Below, piece by piece: positions 23,053-32,259 of a DNA stretch of 64,000 nucleotides (the first letter of the stretch is position 1; each line of letters starts with the position of its first letter). Origin of the DNA: CAUZIZ01 sp965218775. GTDB taxonomy: Bacteria; Acidobacteriota; UBA6911; RPQK01; JAJDTT01. The position numbers and the translations under genes were made by a program. Location of the stretch: contig CBDCLS010000004.1 in NCBI GenBank assembly GCA_965218775.1, forward strand, positions 1,116,001-1,180,000, in the 5' to 3' direction. The notes under the pieces were generated by a model, which was not told the origin of the DNA, did not search any database, and saw nothing but the letters and a program-made list of their open reading frames with translations.

Positions 23053-24873
23053 ATGGTGCAGCGCAGAAAGGCTCCTGGCGGAAAGAAGAGTGGGAAGCTT
23101 CGCATAGGCGACGACTGGAATGCCATAACCATTATTGCTCTCTCCCAGAGCAATCCTCTCAAGGCTGTGGCTGAGTTCGTGGAAAACAGCATCGACGCGC
23201 GTGCCCGTAACGTTGTCATCACGCGCGGAAAAGAGCAGGGAGCTCACTATCTGAAGATCTCCGACGACGGAGAAGGCATTCCCAGAGATCCTTTAGGTGT
23301 CCCCGACTTCCGATATGTGGCCACCCACATATGTGATTCCATCAAACGGCAGCTCAAGACGCAGGGAGAGGAGGGGATTCAAGGAGAATTCGGAATCGGT
23401 CTGTTGAGTTTCTGGACCGTGGGTGAAGAGCTGGTTCTCAGCTCTGCGGGTTCAGACGGTACGACTTACCGAATGCACATGCAGAAAGGCTATCCCAACT
23501 ACAGGGTCAGCCAGAGTCGAAGGCTTTTTCCAACCCAAGGGACCGAATTGACGATAAGGCCGCTGCTTCACGGCCCTCGACTCTTCAGCGGCGAGAAGAT
23601 CCAGTGGTACCTGGCCTCTGAGCTGCGAGATCGAATCCGTCGCTCGGCAGTTCAAATTCGAGTAGTTGATCGAAGAGCGCGCCGGGAATTCCAGGTCGAG
23701 CCCCGTCAGTTCTCGGGCAGGTTGCTGCAGCAGCTGCCCACGCCAGAAACCCCGAGAGGTGAAGTCTACGTCGAGCTCTATCTGGCGGAATCTGATGTTT
23801 CCAATCGGGTCGGCCTCTATCGGTCGGGAACCCGTGTACTCGAAGATCTCGCACAGCTTCCTGGGTTCCAGAACCCTCCCTGGATAGACGGCCGAATTCA
23901 GGGGATCGTCGATGTACCCTTCCTCAATCTGACTCCAGGAACCCGCACCGGAGTCATCCAGGACGGAGCCTATGCCGAATTCTGTTTTGCCTTGGAGGAT
24001 ACGGCTGCTGCTTTGAAGCAGGTCATAGAAGAGCAGGATCGAGCCGAAGAAGAACGGACAAGCAGACAGATCCTGCGGACGATCCAGAGGGCATTCAAAG
24101 AGGCTTTCCTGGCCCTTCCCCCCGAAGAGTACGACTGGTTCGACATCAGAGGTCGGGATGAGCGAGGGGCTCTGAGGCAGCCTTCCCCGGTCGACGGAGT
24201 AGGAGTTTCCGATTCCGAGGCACTACCTGTCGAGGAATCAGTGGATGGTGGAAATGAAAAGGAGCAGAAAAAATTCTTCGAGTACGCTGGACCTTTGTTC
24301 AGCGCACGGATTTCTCCTGCATCCAGCGTTCTTCCCGTCGACAAGAGCCGTCAGCTGCGCGGCATAGCAAGGGACCGGTCGGGTCGACAGGTCGACGAGG
24401 ACCTCCAGTTCGTTTGGGAGATCCTTGAAGGAGAAGGGGGACTGGAAAACGAAAACGGCGAGATCGTTACTTTCAAGGCACCGTCGAGTCCCGGTCTTAC
24501 CCGCGTTCAGTTGGCCGTCAGCCAGCTGGGAATCGTGGCCCAGGCTGAAGCCATGATCACGGTTACGGACTCGATCCTTCCTGAGAGCAAGGAAACAAGC
24601 AGTACACGAGAGGGCCTACCGGGATACACGCTGAAGCGTTCGCCAGGAGAGCTCTGGAGGTCACAATACGATCGTGACCAGAACGTTATTGTCATCAACA
24701 GCGGACATCGGGATTTTGTGTTTGCGTCCCGCACCAGAGCTCTAAAGCTTCGTTACATCATCCGGCTCTTTGCCAAGGAGCTGGTACTCAGCAATTTCCC
24801 TGGATATTCGCCGAACGAGCTGTTGGAGCGCATGATCGAGCTGTCTTTGTACACCGAAGAGCACCTGAAGTAG
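23053..24873 (+). CDS. GHKL-family ATPase with Ig-like domain and conserved C-terminal region
   Basis: The N-terminal ATP-binding fold shows AEFVENSIDA (N-box, 40-49), DDGEGIP (71-77), GIQGEFGIGLLSF (108-120) and GTELTI, as in Hsp90, MutL and MORC ATPases. No histidine-kinase phosphoacceptor or receiver is present. A coiled-coil-like stretch (about 330-370) leads to an acidic linker, an Ig-like beta domain (about 420-510) without signal peptide, and a conserved helical end (YDRDQNVIVINSGH then KLRYIIRLFAKELVL). It probably dimerises on ATP like other GHKL enzymes. Function unknown; DNA repair, chromatin-like or defence roles are guesses. Confidence 0.75.
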   Translation: MVQRRKAPGGKKSGKLRIGDDWNAITIIALSQSNPLKAVAEFVENSIDARARNVVITRGKEQGAHYLKISDDGEGIPRDPLGVPDFRYVATHICDSIKRQLKTQGEEGIQGEFGIGLLSFWTVGEELVLSSAGSDGTTYRMHMQKGYPNYRVSQSRRLFPTQGTELTIRPLLHGPRLFSGEKIQWYLASELRDRIRRSAVQIRVVDRRARREFQVEPRQFSGRLLQQLPTPETPRGEVYVELYLAESDVSNRVGLYRSGTRVLEDLAQLPGFQNPPWIDGRIQGIVDVPFLNLTPGTRTGVIQDGAYAEFCFALEDTAAALKQVIEEQDRAEEERTSRQILRTIQRAFKEAFLALPPEEYDWFDIRGRDERGALRQPSPVDGVGVSDSEALPVEESVDGGNEKEQKKFFEYAGPLFSARISPASSVLPVDKSRQLRGIARDRSGRQVDEDLQFVWEILEGEGGLENENGEIVTFKAPSSPGLTRVQLAVSQLGIVAQAEAMITVTDSILPESKETSSTREGLPGYTLKRSPGELWRSQYDRDQNVIVINSGHRDFVFASRTRALKLRYIIRLFAKELVLSNFPGYSPNELLERMIELSLYTEEHLK

Positions 24874-24953
24874 AGCCTCCTACCTACTTCTCTTCTATAA
24901 TGAGTGGTTGGTGAAAGCTCGAATCGTATGTTTTTCACGAGCGGAGGGTAGGC

Positions 24954-27173
24954 TTGAGAATTCTTGGATTTGTTTTCGCAGCTTTGATCGCAATCCAACA
25001 ATGTGTAGCTGTTGACTGGCCAAGTTGGCGGGGTCCGGGGCAGACAGGTGCCGGCCAGGAAGAATCAGTCGTAACCTCCTGGGATCCGGGAGGGGAAAAC
25101 CTTCTCTGGAAACTCGAGGAGGGGGGGAGAACCACACCCATCATCATGGACGGTCGGCTTTTCGCCATCATGCCCGTGGGCGAAGGTCCGGATAGCAGCG
25201 AGCGTGTTGTGGCTCTCGATGCGGCCACAGGGCAAAAGGTTTGGGAGAGGCGGTTCAACGTTTTCCACACCGACATCGTCGAGAATCGCGTCGGCTGGAC
25301 TGCCTTGGTAGGAGATCCGGAGACGGGCCAGATCTACGCCCATGCGACCGGCGGAGAGCTCTTTTGTTTCAATCGGGATGGCAAGCAGATCTGGAAGGTC
25401 TCGATGACGGAAGAGTTGGGCCGGATCAGCGGATATGGTGGAAGGCTCCACACGCCGATCCTGGACGAGGACCGGGTCATTGTGAGTTTTCTGAACTCGA
25501 ACTGGGGGAATCACGCCCGCCCTCTTCATCGCTACGTCGCCTTCGACAAACGGACTGGAGAGATCGAGTGGTGGTCAGCTCCAGGAGGTACCCCCCTGGA
25601 CACTACGTACGCGACGCCGGTGGTGGCAGTGATCGGAGGAAAGAGGATGCTGGTGGCGGCGGCGGCCGATGGCAACGTCTACGGCATGTTGGCCCGCAGT
25701 GGACAGAAGGTCTGGACCTTCCAACTGAGCAAGCGCGGTCTGAATTCCTCCGTAGTCGTGGACGGTGACCGCGTCTTCGTCTCTCACAGCGAAGAGAATC
25801 TCGAGACTTCCAAGATGGGAAGCATCGTCTGTATCGACGGATCCAAGCAAGGCGACATCACCGAGAGTGGTCTCCTCTGGCGCCGGGACGGATATACCTT
25901 CGGCTATGCCTCACCCGCGCTCGCCAACGGCAGACTGTATGCGGTGGACAATGGTGCCAACCTCTACAGCATCGATCCCCGGACTGGGAATATCCACTGG
26001 GAGTACAGTATCGGTCGAGTCGGCAAAGGGTCACCTGTAGTGACTCGTGATGGCGTGATCTATGTCGGAGAGCAGAACGGAGCCTTTCACATTCTCCGGG
26101 ACGAAGGAGATCGCTGTGTGTCGCTCGACCGGGAGGTGTTTCAGAGGGCGGATGGAGCTGTGGAAGAAATCTTTGGCTCTCCTGCAGTCGTGAATGGACG
26201 GGTCTATTTCATGACCCGTTACGCTGTGTTCTGCCTGGGGAAGCCAGGTCAGACGGCGAAGAGCGGACAGCCGGGTCCGGGACCTCAGGAAACCGCCGTT
26301 GCTGAGCCGAGCTCCAAGGGAAGTCTGCAGGTAACGCCAGCCGAAGTGACGCTGCGCCCCGGCGGCCAAATCGAACTCAAGGCACTTCAATTTGATTCGG
26401 TGGGATCGATTCCCTCATCGGCGAGTGCGGAGTGGGCTGTTAAAGGAGTCCGAGGAACCGTTGGTTCGGATGGTACTTTTACCGCTAGCAGTGATCAGGC
26501 GTTCTCGGCAGGGCTGGTTACAGCTAAAGGTGGCGGAGGTCTTAGTGCCGCCGCGAGAGTCAGGATCGCTCCCAACCTACCTGTCCATGAGGATTTCGAG
26601 TCGATGGCTACAGGTACGGTACCACCGGGTTGGGTGGGTGTCGCTGCCAAGACGCAGGTCGTCGAGCAAGACGGCAAGGTGTTGAAGAAGTTGGCCTCGA
26701 AAGCCCGGCCTTCTCCACCCTTCATGCGGCTTCGCGCCTATGCCACGCCTCCGATCGAAGGAGGATATACGGTTCAGGCGGACTTGCTTGGGAAACTCGC
26801 TCGCAAGCGTTTCAAGCCCGATATGGGACTCATCAACAGCCGCTATCGGTTCATCATGATGGGGATGAGAAAGAAGCTGAGGATCGAAACCTGGTCTCCG
26901 GTGCCGCGCTTGCGGCACGATGTGGCCTTTCCCTGGGATCCAGAGAGCTGGTACCGAGCCAAGTTTTCGGTAGAGCTCGAAGGGGACGAGGCGCGGGTTA
27001 GAGCCAAGGTGTGGCCGAGAGGCGAGGCCGAGCCCGAGGCATGGAGCATTGAGGTGGTAGATCCGCATCCGAATCGCGAAGGTAGCGCCGGCATCTACGG
27101 TTACTCAGTAGGGACGACATCGAAGAGCGATGGACCCGAGATTCTCTTCGACAATTTCAAGGTGATGAAGTGA
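24954..27173 (+). CDS. Secreted PQQ-like beta-propeller protein with C-terminal beta domains
   Basis: Starts at TTG 24954 with GGAGG seven bases upstream and a cleavable signal (ending CVAV), so it is exported. Residues about 25-430 carry repeated WxW-type blades (VVALDAATGQKVWERR, FDKRTGEIEWW, SIDPRTGNIHWEY), the quinoprotein-dehydrogenase-like propeller. A Pro-rich linker then leads to an Ig-like domain and a LamG-like region. There is no PQQ-binding Cys pair or catalytic Asp pattern, so a scaffold or binding role is likelier than a dehydrogenase. A TATAAT at 24896-24901 may be its -10. It overlaps the next gene by one base. Confidence 0.85.
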   Translation: MRILGFVFAALIAIQQCVAVDWPSWRGPGQTGAGQEESVVTSWDPGGENLLWKLEEGGRTTPIIMDGRLFAIMPVGEGPDSSERVVALDAATGQKVWERRFNVFHTDIVENRVGWTALVGDPETGQIYAHATGGELFCFNRDGKQIWKVSMTEELGRISGYGGRLHTPILDEDRVIVSFLNSNWGNHARPLHRYVAFDKRTGEIEWWSAPGGTPLDTTYATPVVAVIGGKRMLVAAAADGNVYGMLARSGQKVWTFQLSKRGLNSSVVVDGDRVFVSHSEENLETSKMGSIVCIDGSKQGDITESGLLWRRDGYTFGYASPALANGRLYAVDNGANLYSIDPRTGNIHWEYSIGRVGKGSPVVTRDGVIYVGEQNGAFHILRDEGDRCVSLDREVFQRADGAVEEIFGSPAVVNGRVYFMTRYAVFCLGKPGQTAKSGQPGPGPQETAVAEPSSKGSLQVTPAEVTLRPGGQIELKALQFDSVGSIPSSASAEWAVKGVRGTVGSDGTFTASSDQAFSAGLVTAKGGGGLSAAARVRIAPNLPVHEDFESMATGTVPPGWVGVAAKTQVVEQDGKVLKKLASKARPSPPFMRLRAYATPPIEGGYTVQADLLGKLARKRFKPDMGLINSRYRFIMMGMRKKLRIETWSPVPRLRHDVAFPWDPESWYRAKFSVELEGDEARVRAKVWPRGEAEPEAWSIEVVDPHPNREGSAGIYGYSVGTTSKSDGPEILFDNFKVMK

Positions 27174-28639
27174 TGATGAATAGGGTTCTGACCAGGGGCG
27201 TCCAAGGTCTCCTGATTCTGTTGATAGCGGCTTCCCTGGGAGGACGTTGGGAAGGCCACCTCAAAGTGGGAGATTGGCCGATGTGGGGAGGCTCTCCGGA
27301 CCGGAACATGGTCTCGGACGAGAAAGGACTGCCCCACACTTGGAACGTCTCCAGCAAGAAGAACATCCGCTGGGAGGCGCCCCTGGGATCTCAAACCTAT
27401 GGCAATCCCGTCATAGTGGGCGGCAAGATCTTCATCGGCACCAACAACGAAGGCGGTCACCGGCCCGGGATTGACGGTGATAAGGGAGTGATCGTCTGTC
27501 TCGAAGAGAAGACCGGGAAGCTGCTGTGGCAAGCGACTCACGACAAGCTTCCCACGGGTCGGGTCAACGATTGGCCAGAGCAGGGAATCTGTTCGTCTCC
27601 CTATGTGGAGGGAGACCGGATCTACTACGTCAGCAATCGGTGTGAGCTGGTTTGTGCCGATGTGAATGGATTCCTCGATGGCGAGAACGATGGTCCCGTC
27701 CAGGACGAGAAATACAAAGACAAACAGGACGCCGACATCATCTGGGCCTATGACATGATCGAGGAGCTGGGAGTCTTTCCCCACAACCTGGCCACCTCGT
27801 CTCCGGTGGGGGCCGGCGACCTGATTTTCCTGCTTACATCGAACGGCGTGGACGAGGGGCATCTCGATATGCCGATGCCTGATGCTCCAGCCTTCATTGC
27901 CGTGAACAAGAAGACGGGAGAGCTAGCCTGGGAGCGGAGCGACCCGGGCGACAACACCCTGCATGGACAGTGGTCCTCACCCACGTACGGGGTCGTAAAT
28001 GGTATTGCCCAGGCTATTTTCGGCGGTGGCAACGGGTGGTGCTATTCCTTCGAGGCGCTCACCGGAGATTTGATCTGGAAGTTCGATCTCAATCCCAAGG
28101 ACGCCGAGTGGAAGCTGGGCGGCCGAGGCAGCCGCAACAACATCATTGCCACCCCAGTCCTCTATGAAGACAAAGTCATTCTCAGCGTCGGACAGGATCC
28201 GGAGCACGGCGAGGGGCGCGGTCACCTGTATGCCATTGACGCCACCAAGACGGGGGATATCACTGAGAGCGGAGGACTCTGGCATGTCGGAGGGGAGGAT
28301 TTCCGCCGCAGCATGTCCACGGTGGCCATCAAGGATGGCCTGCTCTACGCAGCCGACCTTACGGGCTTTCTCTATTGTCTCGATCTTGAAACCGGAAAAA
28401 GACACTGGCGCTATGACACGTTGGCGGCAGTCTGGGCGTCTCCGTATGTTGCAGATGGCAAGGTCTACCTGGGAGACGAAGACGGCGATGTGGTAGTGCT
28501 CGAACACGGTAAGGAAATGAAAGAGCTCGCCGTCAATGAGATGGGGGACTCAGTCTACTCGACCGCCGTGGCAGCCAACGGCGTATTGTACGTTACGAAT
28601 CGGAATACCCTGTATGCCGTTGCCCATTCTGGAAAGTGA
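27173..28639 (+). CDS. Secreted PQQ-like beta-propeller protein
   Basis: Begins at ATG 27173, overlapping the previous stop as TGATG, which indicates translational coupling. Hydrophobic residues 5-22 look like a signal or anchor. The whole mature part is one propeller: VCLEEKTGKLLWQAT, AVNKKTGELAWERS, SFEALTGDLIWKFD and YCLDLETGKRHWRYD mark blades. A paralogue of its neighbour without the C-terminal domains. Such pairs are frequent in Acidobacteria and Planctomycetes but uncharacterised. Confidence 0.85.
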   Translation: MMNRVLTRGVQGLLILLIAASLGGRWEGHLKVGDWPMWGGSPDRNMVSDEKGLPHTWNVSSKKNIRWEAPLGSQTYGNPVIVGGKIFIGTNNEGGHRPGIDGDKGVIVCLEEKTGKLLWQATHDKLPTGRVNDWPEQGICSSPYVEGDRIYYVSNRCELVCADVNGFLDGENDGPVQDEKYKDKQDADIIWAYDMIEELGVFPHNLATSSPVGAGDLIFLLTSNGVDEGHLDMPMPDAPAFIAVNKKTGELAWERSDPGDNTLHGQWSSPTYGVVNGIAQAIFGGGNGWCYSFEALTGDLIWKFDLNPKDAEWKLGGRGSRNNIIATPVLYEDKVILSVGQDPEHGEGRGHLYAIDATKTGDITESGGLWHVGGEDFRRSMSTVAIKDGLLYAADLTGFLYCLDLETGKRHWRYDTLAAVWASPYVADGKVYLGDEDGDVVVLEHGKEMKELAVNEMGDSVYSTAVAANGVLYVTNRNTLYAVAHSGK

Positions 28640-28656
28640 TCTAGGGAGAGCCCTGA

Positions 28657-28723
28657 TGGGTGCGCCTAAGGGGATTCGAAGTTTGGAACCCGTGATGTTT
28701 GCCATTACACCAGGGACGCGCAC
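28657..28723 (-). pseudogene. Degenerate tRNA gene (Gly-UCC-like), internally deleted
   Basis: On the minus strand it has a tRNA 5' acceptor (GTGCGC), a D-arm with GTGTAATGGC, an anticodon region GGTTCCAAAC, then directly TTCGAATCCCC and an acceptor 3' strand followed by CCA. The 3' half of the anticodon stem, the variable loop and the 5' half of the T stem are missing, leaving about 64 bases before CCA. The register allows UCC (Gly) or CCA (Trp). Unlikely to be functional. Confidence 0.55.
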
Positions 28724-28729
28724 TTTCTC

Positions 28730-28804
28730 TGGTTGGGTCGGAGGGACTCGAACCCCCATCGACCTGGTTCGAAGCCAGGAGCCTATCCGTTCGGCCACGG
28801 GCGC
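28730..28804 (-). tRNA. tRNA-Arg(UCG)-like gene with mismatched acceptor stem
   Basis: A good anticodon arm (CCTGG, loop CTTCGAA, CCAGG; anticodon TCG), a good T arm and an encoded CCA. T8 follows GCGCCCG. However, the 5' acceptor strand GCGCCCG faces CGACCCA instead of CGGGCGC, so only three of seven pairs form. It may be a chimaera of two tRNA genes or a decaying copy. Confidence 0.6.
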
Positions 28805-28806
28805 TC

Positions 28807-28881
28807 TGGAAGCGGCCCAGGGAGTCGAACCCTGATCTCCTGAGTCAAATTCAGGCGTCGTAGCCGTTAAACCAGGCCGCT
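28807..28881 (-). tRNA. tRNA-Gln(UUG)
   Basis: Complete cloverleaf: acceptor AGCGGCC/GGCCGCT, D-arm GGTTTAACGGCTACGAC, anticodon stem CCTGA/TCAGG with loop ATTTGAC (anticodon TTG), T arm CAGGG-TTCGACT-CCCTG, discriminator T and encoded CCA. C at position 38 and discriminator T are unusual for Gln, so decoding specificity is less certain than the tRNA identity. Confidence 0.75.
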
Positions 28882-28902
28882 TCAAGGTAAAACTGGTACC
28901 CC

Positions 28903-28962
28903 TGGCCCTGGTAGGACTCGAACCTACACTGGATAGGGTCTGAACCTATCGCCTCTGCCTAT
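28903..28962 (-). pseudogene. 3' part of a tRNA (CAG anticodon) cut by the Tn3 element
   Basis: Keeps the end of the D-arm, the anticodon stem ATAGG/CCTAT with loop TTCAGAC (CAG), a five-base variable loop, T arm GTAGG-TTCGAGT-CCTAC and acceptor strand CAGGGCC. The 5' acceptor and first half of the D-arm are absent; the transposon's terminal repeat takes their place. A CAG anticodon with a short variable loop is not a standard bacterial tRNA-Leu. Confidence 0.6.
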
Positions 28963-28965
28963 TTA

Positions 28966-31900
28966 GGGTACTAAGCAGATTGCTGCGCTTTTTCACGCTA
29001 AGGAAGTACCCTAGTCTCTCCAGAACTCCCGGAACCTCGCCGCCGAAAGCTGAGTGTAGCGGACGGTTCCCGGTTTCGGCAGATCCGCAACTTGCCCAGG
29101 GGAACCGGTATGGATGGCGGGAATGTACCACGTGCGAAGCTCCTCGAACTCGGCAAACTGACCTTCAGCGACCTGAAGCAAGTTCGAAGATGCCGTCGCC
29201 CCCACAACCGTCTCGGCTTCGCCTACCAGGTCGCTTTCGTCCGACTGGAGAATCGTTTTCCGACGCTGCAGCCCTTTGAACTGCTCGATGACCTGGTCAC
29301 CTTCGTTGCCGTGCAAACGGACATTCCCGCGGAGGAGCTTCGCAAGTATGTCGAGCGACAGCAGACGATTTACGAACATCAACTGCAGATCCGCAAGTAT
29401 CTCGACCTGCGTAGTTTTGACGACGCCGAACGGCAGGAACTCGAAGTATTCCTCCTGCGGCAGTGCTCTCGGCTGGAACAAACGGCCATCCTGCGCGTGG
29501 AAGCGAAACAATTCCTGCGTGACCGGAGAATTCTCGAACCGGCCACCTGGACACTCGACCGTATTATCGGTGAGCAGCGACGAAAGGCACGTGAGCAGAT
29601 TTTTTTCCGAATCAGCGATTCACTCGTTGAAGAACTTCGAATCCGGCTTGATGCATTGCTGGAGGTGGGCAACGGGAGGCCGTCGGGCGTCCAACGTCTG
29701 AAAGAGGTGCCAGGAGTCCCCTCGGCCGGGGCCATGCTTCGGCTGACCGACAAGCTCGACGAAATCAAGGCCACAGGTGTTCTGGACCTTGACCTCAGCT
29801 GGCTGAACAACAACTATCAGCGAGCTCTGGCCAAGCACGCCCGAAAGCGATCCGCCCATCGACTCCGGGAGCTGGACCCGGCGCATCGCTACGCGTCGCT
29901 CGTCTGCTTCTTGAGCCAAACGTATCAAGACACCATCGACTTCATCATCGACATGCAGGACAAGCTGCTCACGCGGATCTGCTCGCGTGCCCAGCGGGAG
30001 GTGGACGAAACCCTGGCACGTAAGCGGAACTCGGTTCAACGTTCGGCTGCGATGCTACAGAAGCTGGGGTCGATTGTGCTCAATGAAGAGGTTCCCGATG
30101 CGGAAGTCCGCAAAACCATCTACGAACGGATTTCCAAAGGCGAGCTGTCCGCACAAATCGAACAGGCGGCTGAGTTCTTGGGAGCCAAGACAGGGCACGA
30201 ATTCGAACGGGTTGTGCGGCGATTCACGTATCTCCGCAGGTTCACCCCGTTCATGCTGCAGCACTTGGCTTTTCAAACCCAAGCCCACACAGAACGGAAT
30301 GCAGTCCTGGACGCTGTCCAAGTGCTGATAGCCGCAAACAATTCCAAAGGTCGCAAGCTGCCTCAGGACCCGCCGACAGAATTTGTTCCAAGCAAGCTCA
30401 AGCCCTTTGTCGGCTACGATGGAACCGTCAAGCGGCAAGAATGGGAGTGTGCCTTACTGCTGGTGGTCCGAGATGAAATCAAAGCAGGCAACATTTCTGT
30501 CGCGGACAGTAAACGATTTGGCAAATTCGACCGATTCTTCGTATCCGCCGGTGAGTGTCGGCACCGTCGCTCGGAGTTCTTCCGTCGAGACGGCCTACCC
30601 GAAGAACCGGCCGAGGCATTGGAGTATCTCCGGCAGCGGCTAAACCAAGCGTTTGATGGATTCCTGCACGCTCAGCCTGATAACGCGTATGCCTCCGTCG
30701 ACGATGGGGGCTGGCACCTTTCGGCGGATGCTGGCGAGAAGTTGACAGCAGAAGAGGAGCAGAGACTCGGGAAGCTGAAAGAATGGCTCGCTCGCCGCAT
30801 GCGGTCGATTCGGCTCCCTGACCTGCTCATCGAGGTAGACAACGACCTCGAATTGACTCGCCATTTCTTAGGGCAAGACCAACGCCGAAACGCCGAGGGG
30901 GTCTGCTCGATTCTCGTGGCGATTATGGCCCACGGCTGCAACATCGGCCCCTACACGATGGTTCGTCTGACCGAGGGTGTCTCCTATTCGCAAATCAAAC
31001 GCATCACCGACTGGAGGCTTACTGAGGACAACCAGCGGGCGGCATTGGCCGACGTGGTGCGTGCCCTCAGTTCGCTGGGCACATCATTGACATGGGGAGA
31101 GGGAAAGGCGTCCAGCAGCGATGGCCAACGCTTTCTCTTCGCGAGCAAAGTCCTGCAGCGGACGTTCAGTCACCGCATGAGCGACTACGCCCTTGAGTTC
31201 TATTCGTTTGTCGCTGACAACTACGCACCCTTTTACAGCACGCCGATTGAATGCACTGACCGGGACGCTGCCTACGTGCTTGACGGGCTGCTCTACAACG
31301 AGAGCGACCTGGAACTGGAAGAGCATTACACCGACACGCACGGCTACACGGAAATCAACTTCGCAGCGTTCGCCATGATTGGCAAGAGGTTCTGTCCCCG
31401 GATTCGCGGCATCCAGCACCAGCGAATCTACCGCATAGATAAGGACCGAGATTACGGGGCCCTGACACCGCTCGTAATCGCAAAGGACCGAACCATCAAT
31501 CTGCGGCTTATTCGCGAACAGTGGGACCGCATGGGGCATTTCTACGCTTCGCTCGAAAGCGGGCAGACGACTGCCTCAGTGGCCTTGAAGCGGCTGGCTG
31601 GATTCAGCAGGAAAAACCTGTTCTATCGAGCCAATCGTGAGTTAGGCCGGGTGTTCAAGACCGAGTTCATCCTGCAGTACATGTCTCAATCGCCGCTTCG
31701 GCGACGTGTTCGGCGAGGACTTCTGAAGGGCGAACAGCTTCACACGCTCGCCAGGGACGTTTGCTATGGCAAACGGGGTCGCATTACAGCCCGCGACCTG
31801 CACGAGCAGATGAACACCTGCAGCTGCCTGACGCTGATTTTGGCCTGCATCATCTATTGGCAGGCAAAGGAAATCGAAAGGGTTGTATCGGAGACCGACC

Positions 31901-32048
31901 TGTCGTCAGAAGGTGTCGACGTGGGGCTGCTCGAGCACGTTAGCCCAATAGAGTGGGAAAACGTGCTGCTCTACGGGGAATACATCATCGACCGGCGACG
32001 AATCCGCGTCGCTTAGCGTGAAAAATCGCAGCAATCGGCTTAGTATCC
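28966..32048 (+). mobile_element. Tn3-family transposon carrying only tnpA
   Basis: Terminal inverted repeats of 37 bp at 28966-29002 and 32012-32048 share GATTGCTGCG and end in the family-typical CACGCTAAG; about four positions differ. The complementarity extends a few bases outward (CTATTTAG on each end). No 5-bp direct repeat is visible, so one flank has probably been rearranged. There is no resolvase or res site inside; a resolvase stub with a res-like site lies at 36.6 kb. The element is embedded in a tRNA relic on its left. Confidence 0.88.
29110..32016 (+). CDS. tnpA: Tn3-family transposase TnpA
   Basis: Nearly 970 residues, as expected for Tn3-family enzymes. N-terminal DNA-binding region (RRPHNRLGFAYQ), DDE core with Asp in SSSDGQRF, second Asp region DRDAAYVLDGLLYNESDL with HYTDTHGYTE, and the Glu region FYRANRELGRVFKTEF; the C-terminus CLTLILACIIYWQAKEI is highly conserved. 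It performs replicative transposition to a cointegrate. The start is set at ATG 29110, with AGGGGA six bases before it; a TTG at 29092 is also possible, and the frame is open to 29002. The stop codon lies within the right inverted repeat. Confidence 0.93.
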   Translation: MDGGNVPRAKLLELGKLTFSDLKQVRRCRRPHNRLGFAYQVAFVRLENRFPTLQPFELLDDLVTFVAVQTDIPAEELRKYVERQQTIYEHQLQIRKYLDLRSFDDAERQELEVFLLRQCSRLEQTAILRVEAKQFLRDRRILEPATWTLDRIIGEQRRKAREQIFFRISDSLVEELRIRLDALLEVGNGRPSGVQRLKEVPGVPSAGAMLRLTDKLDEIKATGVLDLDLSWLNNNYQRALAKHARKRSAHRLRELDPAHRYASLVCFLSQTYQDTIDFIIDMQDKLLTRICSRAQREVDETLARKRNSVQRSAAMLQKLGSIVLNEEVPDAEVRKTIYERISKGELSAQIEQAAEFLGAKTGHEFERVVRRFTYLRRFTPFMLQHLAFQTQAHTERNAVLDAVQVLIAANNSKGRKLPQDPPTEFVPSKLKPFVGYDGTVKRQEWECALLLVVRDEIKAGNISVADSKRFGKFDRFFVSAGECRHRRSEFFRRDGLPEEPAEALEYLRQRLNQAFDGFLHAQPDNAYASVDDGGWHLSADAGEKLTAEEEQRLGKLKEWLARRMRSIRLPDLLIEVDNDLELTRHFLGQDQRRNAEGVCSILVAIMAHGCNIGPYTMVRLTEGVSYSQIKRITDWRLTEDNQRAALADVVRALSSLGTSLTWGEGKASSSDGQRFLFASKVLQRTFSHRMSDYALEFYSFVADNYAPFYSTPIECTDRDAAYVLDGLLYNESDLELEEHYTDTHGYTEINFAAFAMIGKRFCPRIRGIQHQRIYRIDKDRDYGALTPLVIAKDRTINLRLIREQWDRMGHFYASLESGQTTASVALKRLAGFSRKNLFYRANRELGRVFKTEFILQYMSQSPLRRRVRRGLLKGEQLHTLARDVCYGKRGRITARDLHEQMNTCSCLTLILACIIYWQAKEIERVVSETDLSSEGVDVGLLEHVSPIEWENVLLYGEYIIDRRRIRVA

Positions 32049-32050
32049 TA

Positions 32051-32080
32051 AATAGCGACATCGCGACATCTGTCGCTATT
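32051..32080. repeat. GCGACA hairpin H1
   Basis: AATAGCGACA at 32051 pairs perfectly with TGTCGCTATT at 32071-32080 around a 10-base loop that contains a further GCGACA. It lies just outside the Tn3 right end and shares its half-site with the three TGTCGC hairpins nearby, in the opposite sense. Confidence 0.7.
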
Positions 32081-32172
32081 CCCTCAAAAATCGCTCCGTG
32101 AGACGCCCCACAAGCGCCGATCAATCGTCGGCGCGACGTCTACCATTCGCCAAATTGAAGGATTTCGGGGCT

Positions 32173-32199
32173 TGTCGCCTTTCGTCCAAGAAGGCGACA
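32173..32199 (-). repeat. TGTCGC hairpin H2
   Basis: 27-bp stem-loop, TGTCGC...GCGACA with a 7-base loop. Its reverse complement differs at one base from H4 (35472-35498) and both are followed by AAGCCCCGAAATC or a close match. GATGGGTAA precedes it on the minus strand, as in H3. Confidence 0.8.
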
Positions 32200-32259
32200 G
32201 AAACTTACCCATCTCCTAGTAGGGGTGCAATTAAACAAAGGTACCGAATCCGTCATAGC

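Noticed and set aside
27101..27862. 253-codon minus-strand frame opposite the PQQ propeller
   Set aside because: Shadow of repeated blade sequence; no motif, wrong direction for the operon.
28903..28962. Functional tRNA-Leu(CAG)
   Set aside because: The 5' acceptor and half of the D-arm are missing and the variable loop is far too short for bacterial tRNA-Leu.
28966..32048. Five-base target duplication around the Tn3 element
   Set aside because: Flanks read ATTTA on the left and TAAAT on the right, an inverted and not a direct repeat, so it extends the terminal repeats instead.
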